Shown in pieces: positions 44,308 to 54,429 of a DNA stretch of 64,000 bases; position 1 is the stretch's first letter; the number at the start of each line of letters is the position of its first letter. The stretch spans positions 22,070,001 through 22,134,000 of the forward strand of contig NC_058189.1 of the NCBI RefSeq assembly GCF_907165205.1, written 5' to 3'. Made by a program: the position numbers and the translations under genes. The notes below the pieces were generated by a model, which was not told the origin of the DNA, did no database searches, and saw only the letters and a list, made by a program, of their open reading frames with translations. The DNA is from Coccinella septempunctata. Taxonomy: Eukaryota; Arthropoda; Insecta; Coleoptera; Coccinellidae.

Positions 44308-46346
44308 GATATCAATGCTGCAGTCTGTTAATTTTTTCCCCTATTTAGAAGGGAATGCCGAAGCGAATAATAAGCTATATGCAAGGAGAGATGGAGTGAA
44401 TTCTTACCAAGAATAATTTATAGATTTATAAGTTGTTTTTTTCTATTCAGAATACTTTACGGATTTCTACTCCAGGAGAAATATCAGTTCAGAATAGACA
44501 GTCAGAGAAATTGATGGATAGAGTAAATAGAAGCATGAATAAAATATCCTGACATAATGTTTTTTTCATACTGAAAGCCCTAGAACTCCAACTCCAAGGA
44601 TTAAAATGAACCACCACTGTAAACGATGGAGAGCATGTTCCTCATATTTTTTCGAATGTGTAAAACGACTGGCCCATAAAATTGATAATAAAATGTATCA
44701 GATTTACTCAGAAAAATTTCTATTTCTTTCTGACAGCTCTAGAGCTCTAACTCATTCATTCACTACACGATCGAGAATATGTTCCTCTTTTTTGTTTTGA
44801 AAATTCAAAATGGCCAAGGAAATTTCTTTCCTCATAAACCCATTCCATAAATTTTGAATTCTGAAAAAAAAGAGGAACATGCGCTTCATCGTAAAAAGTA
44901 TTTCGGTTCATTTTCATCGTTGGAGGCGGTTTTTCTGGGTACATACTGATATATTCCTTTATCCACCATTTTTTTTTGACCGGCCATTTTGAACTTGGAA
45001 AATGGGGAATATGCGCTTCATCGTAGACTGAATAGTTTTTTTCGATCCTCAGAGCTATAGTATAAACAAAAAATTATGTTAGGATATTTTAGTCATACCT
45101 CTATGTACTTCAGCCATCAATTTCCTTGGCCGGATGTTTTGAACAAATTTATATTCTGGAGAAGAAATCCTTGAAACATTCTGAATAGAAAAAAAATCGG
45201 TTCATTTGATCGTTGTAGGTGGCGTTCTAGGGCTGTCAGAATGAAACAAAATTTTCTTCTGAATACATTCTGATACATTCCTCTACCAACCAATTTCCTT
45301 GGCCAGCCATTCCGAACTTGAAGAATGAGGAATAGAGGCTTCATCATGAACTGAATAGTTCATCGGAGCTATAGTATGGAAAAAAATTATGTTAATGATA
45401 TTTGAGTCATCCCTCTATGTACTTTAGCGATCTATTTCTTTGGCCGGCTATTTTGAACTGACTTATCTTGTGGTGAAGCAATCCCTAAAACATTCCTCTA
45501 TCCACTAATTTTCTTGGTTGGCCATACTGAACTTGAAAAATGGAGAATGTGCGTAGACTGAATAGTTCATTTTTTCCTCGGAGCTGTAGTATGAAAAAAA
45601 TTATGTTCGGAATATTTTAGTCATCCCTTTATGTACTTTAGTCAACAATTTCCTTTACTTGGATGTTTTGAACTGATTTATCTTTTGGAGGAGGAATCTA
45701 TAAAACATTCAGAATAGAAGAAATATCGGTTCATTTGATTGTTGGAGGTGGCGTTCTACGGCTGTCAGAATGAAACAAAATTTATTTCTGAGTAGATTCT
45801 AAAACATTCCTCAATCAATTAATTTTCTTGGACGGCCATTCTGAACTTAAATGATGAGGAATATGCGCTTCATTGTAGACTGAATAGTTCATTTTTATCC
45901 TCGGTGCGGTAGTATGAACAAAAAATTATGTTAGGATATTTTCATCATCCCTCTATGAACTTCAGGCACCAATTTCCTCGGCCGATCATTTTGAACTGAC
46001 TTATCTTCTAGGAGAGGAATCCTTTAAACATTCTGAATAGGAAAAAAACAGAATATCGGTTCATTTCGATCGTTAGAGGTTCATTTCGAACGTTAGAGGT
46101 GGGATTCTAGGGCTGCCAGGATGAAACAAAATTTCTTATGAGTATATTCTGATACATCCCTCTAAAAGGAGGAATATGCACGTCATCGTAATATGGAAAT
46201 CAATAATGAAATCAGGGATTATAAAACATGATCTATTATACTTGATATCAAATAAGTCCATCCCTCCTTACATATAGCTAATTATTCGCTTCGCAATATT
46301 ATTATGAATAAGGAAAAATAAATTAACCGACTGCAGCATTGATATT
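44308..46346. repeat. ~313-bp-period degenerate repeat array between inverted arms
   Basis: Inverted arms of about 90 bp lie at 44308-44396 and 46257-46346 (GATATCAATGCTGCAGTC... and its complement ...GACTGCAGCATTGATATT). Between them a repeated block (GACTGAATAGTT...TATAGTATG...ATTATGTTAGGATATTTTAGTCATCC...) starts near 45018, 45331, 45553 and 45866, at spacings of 313, 222 and 313 bp. The 44.6-45.0 kb part holds related and partly inverted pieces. No coding frame is convincing. The whole could be one non-autonomous DNA transposon with an internal satellite. Confidence 0.65.
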
Positions 46347-46529
46347 AGAGATCGGCCGGAAGCAAAAACACGATTATATGACTTGAGGAAATAATATTAT
46401 TTCGAGGAGAATCATACCTATGTAATTGAACAAATATGGTTCCATCAGGACTATATTCTTAATCATGAATTAATTTGGAATGTTTAGAACATTACATTTT
46501 AAAGAAAGGAATATATTGGGATTTTTGGA

Positions 46530-46740
46530 CTTCGTTTATTTATTGTTCCTTAAGACAACGTCGACGTTTCGAAACTGCTCGTTTCTTTTTCAAGGCTTAA
46601 ATTTTAAAATTTCAGAGATCTTTCGTACACGCAACAACGGACATATTACCTAGTCTTGCAAACAATATTGTCGATATAATCTCATGTTTCGAAGAGAACA
46701 AATTCTAACATTACAATTGTTATCTTATTGCAGGTATTTC
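46530..46740. repeat. Fragment related to the 16.9-18.1 kb foldback arms
   Basis: TTTGGACTTCGTTTATTTATTG...GTCGACGTTTCGAAACTGC...TTTTTCAAGG matches the outer part of the foldback arm, including the hammerhead-like segment on the minus strand (CCTTGAAAAAG, GAAAC/GTTTC stem, CGAAACGTCGAC). It directly precedes the truncated Jockey copy. Confidence 0.6.
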
Positions 46741-46749
46741 AGTTGGAAG

Positions 46750-48785
46750 ACGCGGAATATTGGCTGCGACAGATGACATTCTTGACGACGCAGAAATTCT
46801 GTCCCGGTTGACGTTTTCGTCGGGTTCATTCGTCACTGCCAAGGGTCAGTACTTGGGCCACTTCTGTACAACATATCCTATATTCACGATATTCCGAAGA
46901 ATCCAAGACGACACAGGCATAGCAACTCGACACCGCAACCCAGAAGTAATAGAACGAGTTCTACAAGAAACGATTGACGAAACAAATGACTGGTGCATAA
47001 AGTGGAAAATCAAACTCAATGGACAAAAGAGCCAAGCAATATTACTACAGAAGAGAAGACTGCGACCCACAACGAATCTAGAAGTTGACGACGAAGAAAT
47101 CGACTGGAAAAATGAAGCCAAATAATATGTAAGAATAAAAATTGACAAAGGACTTACTTGGGAGAGTCATATCGAACGAGCAATCGACAAAACGAAAGCA
47201 GCGATGAATACACTCTACCCTCTAATAGGAAGAAGAAGTCACACGTCGAAAGAGACAAAATTGAAGATAATCAAAGCCGTTGCTAGGCCTCAACTAACTT
47301 ATGGATCAGTTGCCTGGGGTTTCGCGGCAAAGAGCCATATCAAAAGAATTCAGGCCACTGAAAACAAGCTGCTACGGTGTGCAATAGATGCACCTTGGTT
47401 TGTCAGCAGTGGCGGCTGGTCTGTGAGGGCTATAGGGCTACAGCCCCCCATACAAGAAATCACAAGAAATCAATCCTTCCCATACGATTCTAAATGAAAA
47501 TATTGCATTCCACGGTTATTTATATAATTTATTGATGTAAAACTTTCATGCGACTCCTGCAGTTTTGTTTATTTCAATCATAAAATAGCAGTTCGTCCGT
47601 GCATAGGCGATGAATCGTATAGCCCCGAATTTTTGCATTCGGGCAGTCATTCGGCTCCAGCCGCAACTCTTCGTGTCGTACGTTTTAAGGAGTAAAAGGG
47701 CTACGATAAAAGTCGCCCCTATCCGCTTCAGTCTAGCCGCTGCCCGCTAGCGTATAGACAACCTAGCGTGTGTTCGTATTTGTGTACGTTTTGAAATCAT
47801 GGCGGACAATAGTGTTCAAAATGTGGTGGACAAATAGTGTTGAAAACTGATTTCGCGAGGCTTTCGCTGGCGGAAAAAAGCTGTATTAAAATGCTGGGTA
47901 GACCGACTCCCGATTTAAATTTAACCCAGGCAGATAAAACTCCAAAAACTTCTTACGCAAGACGATTTTCAAGACAAGTGTATAACAAGTGATAACGTAT
48001 GGGCAAGGGCAGGATTTAGAGATTTGAAGCACCTTAATGAAAAACTTAAGAATGAACTATCTGCCAAACATGTAAATTGTTCGACTTGGTTTTCTGGTTA
48101 CGACTAATATCGGTGCTCAATTAGATTCAGCTTACCGGAATAATATTATTAAGCACAACGAACAAGTAGATACGAACAGGTATGTTTTAAAAAGAATTAT
48201 AAATTGCATCAAATTATGCGGAAAACTGGTTTTAAAATTTCATATTTTTATTATTATTCTAAAAGTAGCCCCCTAGTGAACTAAATCACGAGCCGCCACT
48301 GTTTGTCAGGAATATACAGATTTATAGCGACCTAAAATGGGAAACCATATCGGAATTCATGAACAGAAAAGCAGAGAAATTATTCGAAACAGCAAAAAAC
48401 CATCCGAATCAAGAACTCAGGAGACTAGTGGACTACGACCCAGAGGAAGACAAAAGGAGAATGCGGATTTACCGAAGGAGACCAAGAGATCAATTAAGAA
48501 GAGATTAAAATAAGAACATAAACTTATTGAAAAATCCAATAAAGTGTTACCCTATAGAGGATAAACACATAAATCCCAGCATGATAGTGTGCGACAAGAA
48601 AATCTACTAAGAGATGAACGGTTTATAGGCAAATGCCCGGAACCAATATTCAAGAAGCAGTTAAAGGTTTTTAGTGGGTCTCGAGCTCAGGAGAATGAGA
48701 ATCCCCAAACTTGTTCCCCCTCAGGAGAGGGTGGTTTGTCTGATTTGCAGATTTTCCCCCTGCTACACAAAGAAAAAACCCACCT
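46750..48785 (+). pseudogene. Second Jockey copy, 5' truncated, split by a hAT element
   Basis: The RT C-terminal half (QGSVLGPLL near 46840, DDTGIATRHRNPEVIE, KWKIKLNGQKSQAILLQKRR, LTYGSVAWGFAAKSHIKR, NKLLRCAIDAPWFV) closely parallels residues of the intact Jockey ORF2 at 34.8-35.4 kb. The reading breaks after PWFV at 47406 and resumes at 48302 with RNIQIYSDLKWE, matching the intact copy's RNKQIYKDLEWE. Several in-frame stops (for example after NEAK) are present. The 3' UTR and a short A-rich end at about 48770 match the family. Confidence 0.9.
47407..48301. mobile_element. hAT-superfamily DNA transposon, 895 bp, deleted
   Basis: It is flanked by an exact 8-bp duplication, TTTGTCAG (47399-47406 and 48302-48309). 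Ends are CAGTGGCGGCTGGT and, reverse complemented, CAGTGGCGGCTCGT. The interior keeps broken frames (47.98-48.25 kb) reading GFRDLKHLNEKLKNEL and AQLDSAYRNNIIKHNEQV, as in the TTF-zinc-finger/ZMYM-like N-terminal part of hAT transposases. Most of the transposase is gone, so it depends on a helper. Confidence 0.9.
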
Positions 48786-48789
48786 TGAC

Positions 48790-49255
48790 TATGTTATCGG
48801 CCTAATCGGCAAATATTCAAGAACTCTTCTAGGAAGACTAGATATAGTACAGTACTCAGCTCTAAGGATGGCTCTCGGTTTAATGAGGATGACTTCTACT
48901 AATATCCTATTGGATATAAATGGAGAAACTCCGTTATCCTACAGAAAGGAATGTTTGGCCGACAAATTCGTATCAATAACCTATTGCATTTTGGGACAAC
49001 CCAGTAGTTAATAGTTGCGCTGCTGCTGGTGGCATACTGGACATGTGTGGTTAGCCCTGCTGTTATTGAAGCCTATAAGAATATACAAGTCTTGACAAAA
49101 TTGATTTGGAGAGACGAGGTGCTCCCAAGCACTTGTAACAGATATACTGCTTTTAGAAAACTGTTGATTTCTTATGTTAAGGAGCAATACTTTTAGTTTG
49201 TTACTTGATGATATTCAGAATTTGTAACTAGTATCTATTACTAAATAAAGATTAT
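48790..49255 (+). pseudogene. LINE 3' fragment ending in AATAAA and (ATT)n
   Basis: The frame first reads LDYVIGLIGKYSRTLLGRLDIVQYSALRMALGLMRMT, a LINE thumb region. After one shift it reads PAVIEAYKNIQVLTKLIWRD...CNRYTAFRKLLISYVK, the usual continuation. The copy ends with AATAAAG followed by (ATT)n at about 49250-49261. That microsatellite tail is where the R4/Dong-type element has inserted. Confidence 0.75.
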
Positions 49256-49261
49256 TATTAT

Positions 49262-52200
49262 TTTTTTTTTTCCTTCGTGTGAGGGGAAAACCCTTTATGG
49301 GCGCCCAGAGGGTCCGCACTCTAGGTAGTGTGAGACTCCGAGATCTTGTTTGGCTACTCACTAAAAACCCCTCACACTTTCGACGGAGAAGTTCTTCGTC
49401 CGGCCCTTGCAGCGTCTCTTAACAAAAGAGATGAGCTGCAAGTGGCATCTAGAGTTCATGGGATCTGATGATATGCAGTGACCCAAGCAACACCGCCTTC
49501 TGCATTCTGTGCGCTAGTATCTCGGCCCAAGATCTGCAGGCCGGAATAATCTTCAATTCTTCCACGTAGTTGGCTCTCATTCCTCCGAGACATCCTATGA
49601 TTAGTACAACCATCCTGACTTTATGACCTGGGTACATAGTTCCAAGCTCGAAAACAAGATCTTTGTATTTTTGCCTTTTCTGCTCTTCCTTCATCACCAT
49701 GTTGTTTTCTGCAGGGGATGAGAATTCCACGACGAACAATTCCTTCAGCTCTTTGTCCAAAAGAAGTATGTCTGGCTTTATTGCATTGATCTGCCGTGTT
49801 GTTGAGACAGGATAGTTCCAGTATATTCGAGCTTTCTCGTTCTGGACCACCGCTTCAATCTCCAGAGGCACATATGGTAGCACCGGTTCTTTGTCTATCT
49901 CATATGCCGCCCTCAGATGGAAGTAGAGAACTCGGAGTGCCGCGTTGTGTCTCTCTATATACCCCGATGGAGCATGGACTCTGCAGGCGGAAAGAATGTG
50001 CATAATCGTTTCTTGTTGACTATGGCACGCTCTGCACGTTGTTGGGGTGTCCATTTTCATGATGTTCTTTTTATACCATCTGGTATTTATTACTCCATCC
50101 TGACACGCCATCACAAATCCCTCCGTCTCTGACTTAAGGCTAGCCGACTTTAGAAAGGCGAAAGACAATTCTTCCGACAAATCTTGGTCTTTTAAACTCC
50201 TGAAAAATATGGAGTGCAGGCTCTTACTCATATGATGTTTGAGTAATGTATTCGACTGAGACTTCCGGATCAGTCTTGCTAGCTTTCTTTGGTCCGCTTG
50301 AGTGATCGGTGCTCCAGCACGCTCAGGATCGATCGACACGCCGGTTATACCGAGCTTCTCCAAGGCTCTCTGTGCAGCTCGGAATAGGAAGGCTCCGTGG
50401 TTCGCGAGTTCATGCTGAGCTACAAACTTCAGAAGCGGATCTTCACTTCTTAGGACCCTTACTGCTGTTTCCAATGTTTGTTGATAGTGTTGATATTCCA
50501 AACATTGCAATCCTCTACCCCCCTGGCTTCGGGGAAGGTATATCCTCTGAATCGAGCTATTTGGGTGAAGGCTACGATTCATGTTCATCGTTTTTCTTGT
50601 TGACCTATCAAGATCGAGGAGTTCGTTCATCGTCCAGTTTACCACCCCGAAAGAGTAGGTAAGTATCGGGATGGCTAGCATATTTGTAGCTGATACTTTG
50701 TTCTTTCCTGACAGCTGTGATTTCCAGATGTCTCTCAGCTTCTTCTTGTAGCTGGCTGATAAGGCGTCCTTTATCTGGGTTGTCTCCAGTACTCCCCTCT
50801 GTTTCATCCCGAGAAACTTATAAGTCATTCCATCTTCCAGTTGGATATCTTCTCCTGGATCATCAACCCTTCCCCTGCGGAGATGAAAAACAGCACACTT
50901 GTCCAAACCAAATGACATTCCCATTGCAGAGGTGTACTCGGAAACGATATTCAATAGTTGCTGTAGTGCGGTCCTGGAGGGAGCGTAGAGTTTCAAGTCG
51001 TCCACGTACATAAGATGGGAGATCAAATGGTTCCTTCTGCCTGGTGGACCGGCCTTGTATCCTATTTTGCTTGCCCTCAGCTCAATTGATAGTGGCATGA
51101 GTGTTATGCAGTTTAATAACGGGCTTAGCGAATCTCCCTGGAACACTCCTCTTCTGTACCTCACCCATCCCGTATAAGCGGTTCGTCCCTCTGCTCGGAT
51201 GGCAAACTTCGTTTTCCACAACGCAATGATGCTTTCTATCGCATGGATGATGTTAGGGTGGACTTTCAGCATTTTTAATAGCCGTATGATCAGGTCGTGC
51301 GGCGACTTGTCAAATGCTTTCGCGTAGTCTAACCATGATGTATGTAGGTCGCGCTTGTAATGTCTGGCGTCAAGGCATACGCTCTTGTCGATCAGCAAGT
51401 TGTCCTTGCATCCTTGCACTCCTTTCTTTGCTCCCCTCTGTTCGTAGATACTGTCCCACACTGGTCCAATAACCCTCAGAATTCGATCTTGAATAACACT
51501 TGTGAGTATCTTGTACAGTGTATTGAGGCAAGTGATTGGGCGATAGTTCTTGGGTTGCCCTAAGTCCCCTGATTTTGGTATCAGCACTGTCCTACCCTCC
51601 ACCAACCATGAAGGAATGGGCTCACGGCGAATCAGCATTCCGCTGAATAATCTTGCCAGGTGTTTATGTGTAGCCGGAAAGCTCTTCCACCAGTAGTTCT
51701 GAATACCGTCTGGTCCGGGTGCTGTGAAATCATTCTTGTTCTCAAGAGCTTGTCTAATATCTTCGGCTGATATTTCAGAAAGTTCGTCGTTCTGCTGTAG
51801 GGTTTGATCGCACATCTGCTGGAATCTGGGAAGTGCTGGAGTATCCCTGGTTTTTGCTGGTTGTTCGTACAGGCTTTTCCAAAACTCTTCGACGTCCTGA
51901 GGTGATGGTGGGTTTTGCACTTCTTGCTGTTGAGGTTGAAATAATTTCGATGGTTCCGCGGTGAAGGTGTTGTTATCTTCGATCCATCTTTTTCTCCTTA
52001 TCAATTTCTTTCGTGCTGCTGCAAGTGATCTTATTTTATCTACAGCTTTCTGCTTCAGTAGATGGACTGTGGGCAAGTTAACGGTACCATGTATAGCACG
52101 AAGCTCCTCAATCATCTCCCTCATTCTCTTGCTCGGTTTAGTTTTTCCTTTCATAACATCTATGACACATTGGTACCAAGATGCCTGCTGCCTCATTGAT

Positions 52201-53399
52201 TTTATTTTGATGTCAAGTCGATTTAGCCTTTTCCTATGCTTATTATTATTATTCGCAGCTGTACTTTTCGGTGGACATAGTAGATAAGCGGCTGCTCTCA
52301 CTGCAGCCTCCACCTCTTCCAGTGAACAGGTCTCGTTAAGATGATCTTGAATGATGCTATTCAAAACGGCTAGATCTTCAGCCTTGTGTCTTGATTTTAT
52401 CCGGGTGGGTTTGATCAGTGGGTCTCCAACGGCAGCCTCAAATGCCTCTTTTGTATTGTCGATTAACTCTGATGAATCTCTCACTGTCCTTGGCCTTTGT
52501 TGCTGTCGGTCTGGAGCATCTGTCACCTGCTCTCCAGCTAGTTCTATCTCTGGAACTTCTCTCACTTGTTCCGTTCTTGGCCTTGCTTCCAGGGCTACAG
52601 CTTCACTTCTGTGAGTCATCGCTTGGTGTTGTTGGTCTGGAGCATCTGTCACCTGCTCTTCAGCGCGTTCTATATCTGGAACATCTCTCACATGTTCCGT
52701 TATTGGCCTGTTGGAGCGTGTACCAGTCCTGGTTCGGCCCGCGATATCACTCAAAAGGGCTATAGCTTGTTCTTGAGTTATGTCAACCGTCAATTGCTGA
52801 TGTTGGCTCAAAGCATCTGTCACCTGCTCCTCAGCTTGTTGTTCCAACCTTCCTTGCTCTCGAGACCGCTGCAAGATTCCTCTTCTTTTGAGATGACTGA
52901 TCTGATCTCTCAGGTTTTGCTGCGTCATGTAGTTGAGGTCTGGACAATTTTCGCACCACAGACCATGCAACCTATTCATGTATCCCCTTCTGTCGGGTCC
53001 TGATCTTCTGTATAGCGCAGACAGCAGGCTATGCTGCTCGGGCGTCCACTTGTGGCGTCCCCTTTGTGCTGTCCTGTTTCGGCTGCCGGTTCCGACTACG
53101 GGGTGCTCTTGCGAGCTTTGAATCCCTATGCGACCGACAACCTGAACTCTCTCCTCGTCGATGTCCTCCTCGTCTAAAGGCGTAGCTTTTTGTGTGGCAG
53201 GCGCCCGCCTTCTCAGCGTTCTGCCGTTGGTGTCCCGCATGCTGTCACGTCCAGCACCAACTCCAGACGTACCCTGACGATCCCCAGGCAGCGACTGTTT
53301 TCCGAGGCTTAGCTGATTTCTTTCCGACATCGGCTGAGAGTGACCGGGGTCCGCGGGATTGTCACACCCGTGTACTACTAAGTAGTACCCCCGTGCGGG
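49262..53399 (-). mobile_element. R4/Dong-clade non-LTR retrotransposon inserted in (TAA)n
   Basis: The element lies between two (ATT)n tracts, 49250-49261 and 53400-53430; on its own strand it is bordered by TAA repeats. Its 3' end has an A-run (49262-49271) after a 3' UTR of about 180 bp. A strong 5' hairpin, GTACTAC-TTA-GTAGTAC, lies near 53373-53389. One long ORF is intact. TAA-repeat targeting is the known habit of Dong elements, so both sequence and location support this assignment. Confidence 0.85.
49449..53330 (-). CDS. R4/Dong-type ORF: Myb-like domain, reverse transcriptase, restriction-like endonuclease
   Basis: This is an uninterrupted frame of 1293 codons if started at MSERNQLSL (53330). 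The frame is open further upstream, but that part crosses the TAA microsatellite and is not element-specific. Order: a Myb-like helix set (KWTPEQHSLLSALYRRSG, ~53.05 kb), two to three ~40-residue repeats with EQVTDAP and VREVPEIE, the RT (FTAPGPDGIQNYWWKSF, NYRPITCLNTLYKILTSVI, LDYAKAFDKSPHDLI, FQGDSLSPLLNC, MYVDDLKLY at ~51.0 kb), a CRACHSQQETIMHILSAC knuckle (~50.05 kb) and a PD-(D/E)xK-type nuclease (KPDILLLDKELKELFVVEF, ~49.75 kb). All expected catalytic residues are visible, so the protein may be functional. Confidence 0.93.
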   Translation of the reverse strand: MSERNQLSLGKQSLPGDRQGTSGVGAGRDSMRDTNGRTLRRRAPATQKATPLDEEDIDEERVQVVGRIGIQSSQEHPVVGTGSRNRTAQRGRHKWTPEQHSLLSALYRRSGPDRRGYMNRLHGLWCENCPDLNYMTQQNLRDQISHLKRRGILQRSREQGRLEQQAEEQVTDALSQHQQLTVDITQEQAIALLSDIAGRTRTGTRSNRPITEHVRDVPDIERAEEQVTDAPDQQHQAMTHRSEAVALEARPRTEQVREVPEIELAGEQVTDAPDRQQQRPRTVRDSSELIDNTKEAFEAAVGDPLIKPTRIKSRHKAEDLAVLNSIIQDHLNETCSLEEVEAAVRAAAYLLCPPKSTAANNNNKHRKRLNRLDIKIKSMRQQASWYQCVIDVMKGKTKPSKRMREMIEELRAIHGTVNLPTVHLLKQKAVDKIRSLAAARKKLIRRKRWIEDNNTFTAEPSKLFQPQQQEVQNPPSPQDVEEFWKSLYEQPAKTRDTPALPRFQQMCDQTLQQNDELSEISAEDIRQALENKNDFTAPGPDGIQNYWWKSFPATHKHLARLFSGMLIRREPIPSWLVEGRTVLIPKSGDLGQPKNYRPITCLNTLYKILTSVIQDRILRVIGPVWDSIYEQRGAKKGVQGCKDNLLIDKSVCLDARHYKRDLHTSWLDYAKAFDKSPHDLIIRLLKMLKVHPNIIHAIESIIALWKTKFAIRAEGRTAYTGWVRYRRGVFQGDSLSPLLNCITLMPLSIELRASKIGYKAGPPGRRNHLISHLMYVDDLKLYAPSRTALQQLLNIVSEYTSAMGMSFGLDKCAVFHLRRGRVDDPGEDIQLEDGMTYKFLGMKQRGVLETTQIKDALSASYKKKLRDIWKSQLSGKNKVSATNMLAIPILTYSFGVVNWTMNELLDLDRSTRKTMNMNRSLHPNSSIQRIYLPRSQGGRGLQCLEYQHYQQTLETAVRVLRSEDPLLKFVAQHELANHGAFLFRAAQRALEKLGITGVSIDPERAGAPITQADQRKLARLIRKSQSNTLLKHHMSKSLHSIFFRSLKDQDLSEELSFAFLKSASLKSETEGFVMACQDGVINTRWYKKNIMKMDTPTTCRACHSQQETIMHILSACRVHAPSGYIERHNAALRVLYFHLRAAYEIDKEPVLPYVPLEIEAVVQNEKARIYWNYPVSTTRQINAIKPDILLLDKELKELFVVEFSSPAENNMVMKEEQKRQKYKDLVFELGTMYPGHKVRMVVLIIGCLGGMRANYVEELKIIPACRSWAEILAHRMQKAVLLGSLHIIRSHEL

Positions 53400-53432
53400 A
53401 TTATTATTATTATTATTATTATTATTATTTCC

Positions 53433-54330
53433 TCGGACATGCATGCTGATGTACCCAATGTTGCCTATTCTGGGTTGGCAAATGGTGCTGCGGACATTTC
53501 AAGGCGATGTGCCTGGATAAATATGCCGGTTACAGGGCGATCTTCACACATGCATATGTGGATAATGATTCTGGCATCGTGGAAATAGGTATCTTTTCAG
53601 AGGTCTTCAACCTTAATATCAAAAGAAGGATACCCAGCCACTGGAATGAGGGAACAGCGGATGAGGCTGCGATAGGATATGCCGTCCACTAAATATTAGT
53701 GAATAGGACTAAAATTGTCCTGGTGGTTAGTGAATCCTCGTCCTGCTTGCCGAAATTAAGAAACTGGAGTAATACAGCAAGCTTGTCTAAACTCTCTCTG
53801 AATGTTAAGAAGATGCTCTCGATGTCAAAAACAGAAATGTTGGAGACAGCCCCGTTGTGGATCCCCAGCCACTCGAGCATTTAACAAAAAGAGGCGGCAG
53901 ATGACCTGGCGAACGATGGAAGGCAACTCCGTCTGGAGAAGGTGTACAAGGGAGACCCTAGTCCCCTATGGACAAAAATTAAGGAAACCCTGCTAGAGAG
54001 GTGGAATGCTAAGTGTTGGGAGATTTGGCTCAGGAAGGGCACTAAATATACTGATTATACAAGGTCTGATAAGAGACCCGAGCCCTATTGGATCATAGGG
54101 GATTCTTTTCCTAGAAGGTTTGTAACTACAATTTGCCGACTGCGGTCGGAACCTGCACAGGATTTGCACAGGATATCTCTTGTTGATAGTCCTCCTTGTG
54201 AGTGTGGGATGACAGGTAACCTGAATCATGTATTTTTCGAATGTCCTTTAAATAAACGAAAAGTTGACCTGTTATATGAGGAACTCATCAAGGCGAATCT
54301 GCTTGCCTGCATTTCTTGTATGATGTAATT
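53433..54330 (+). pseudogene. LINE RNase H plus C-terminal zinc motif, broken
   Basis: Split frames read YAGYRAIFTHAYVDNDSG (first acidic residue), RRIPSHWNEGTADEAAIGY, TKIVLVVSESSS, TAPLWIPSHSSI, then EAADDLAND, FPRRFVTTICRLRSEP and PPCECGMTGNLNHVFFEC (C-x-C...H-x4-C). The layout is that of a LINE RNase H followed by a zinc motif. Several shifts (near 53690, 53880) and substitutions of catalytic residues mark it as dead. It begins right after the (TAA)n tract and probably belongs to an older LINE copy. Confidence 0.72.
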
Positions 54331-54429
54331 TTTCGTTGCTCCCAGTAAGTCCTTCAGTTAACGTTCGATTATAGTGCCGCATCAGGTTTACGCCTGTGAG
54401 CGCTTATGTTTCTGTTAGTTCTAGCTTTA

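Noticed and set aside
53373..53399. HDV-like ribozyme at the 5' end of the R4-type element
   Set aside because: There is a strong hairpin and several G/C runs, but I could not lay out the nested double pseudoknot, so no ribozyme is claimed.
53400..53444. Asparagine-rich N-terminus of the long R4-type frame starting at 53444
   Set aside because: The asparagine run is translated TAA microsatellite, i.e. target DNA; the first methionine lies outside the element. I start the protein at 53330.
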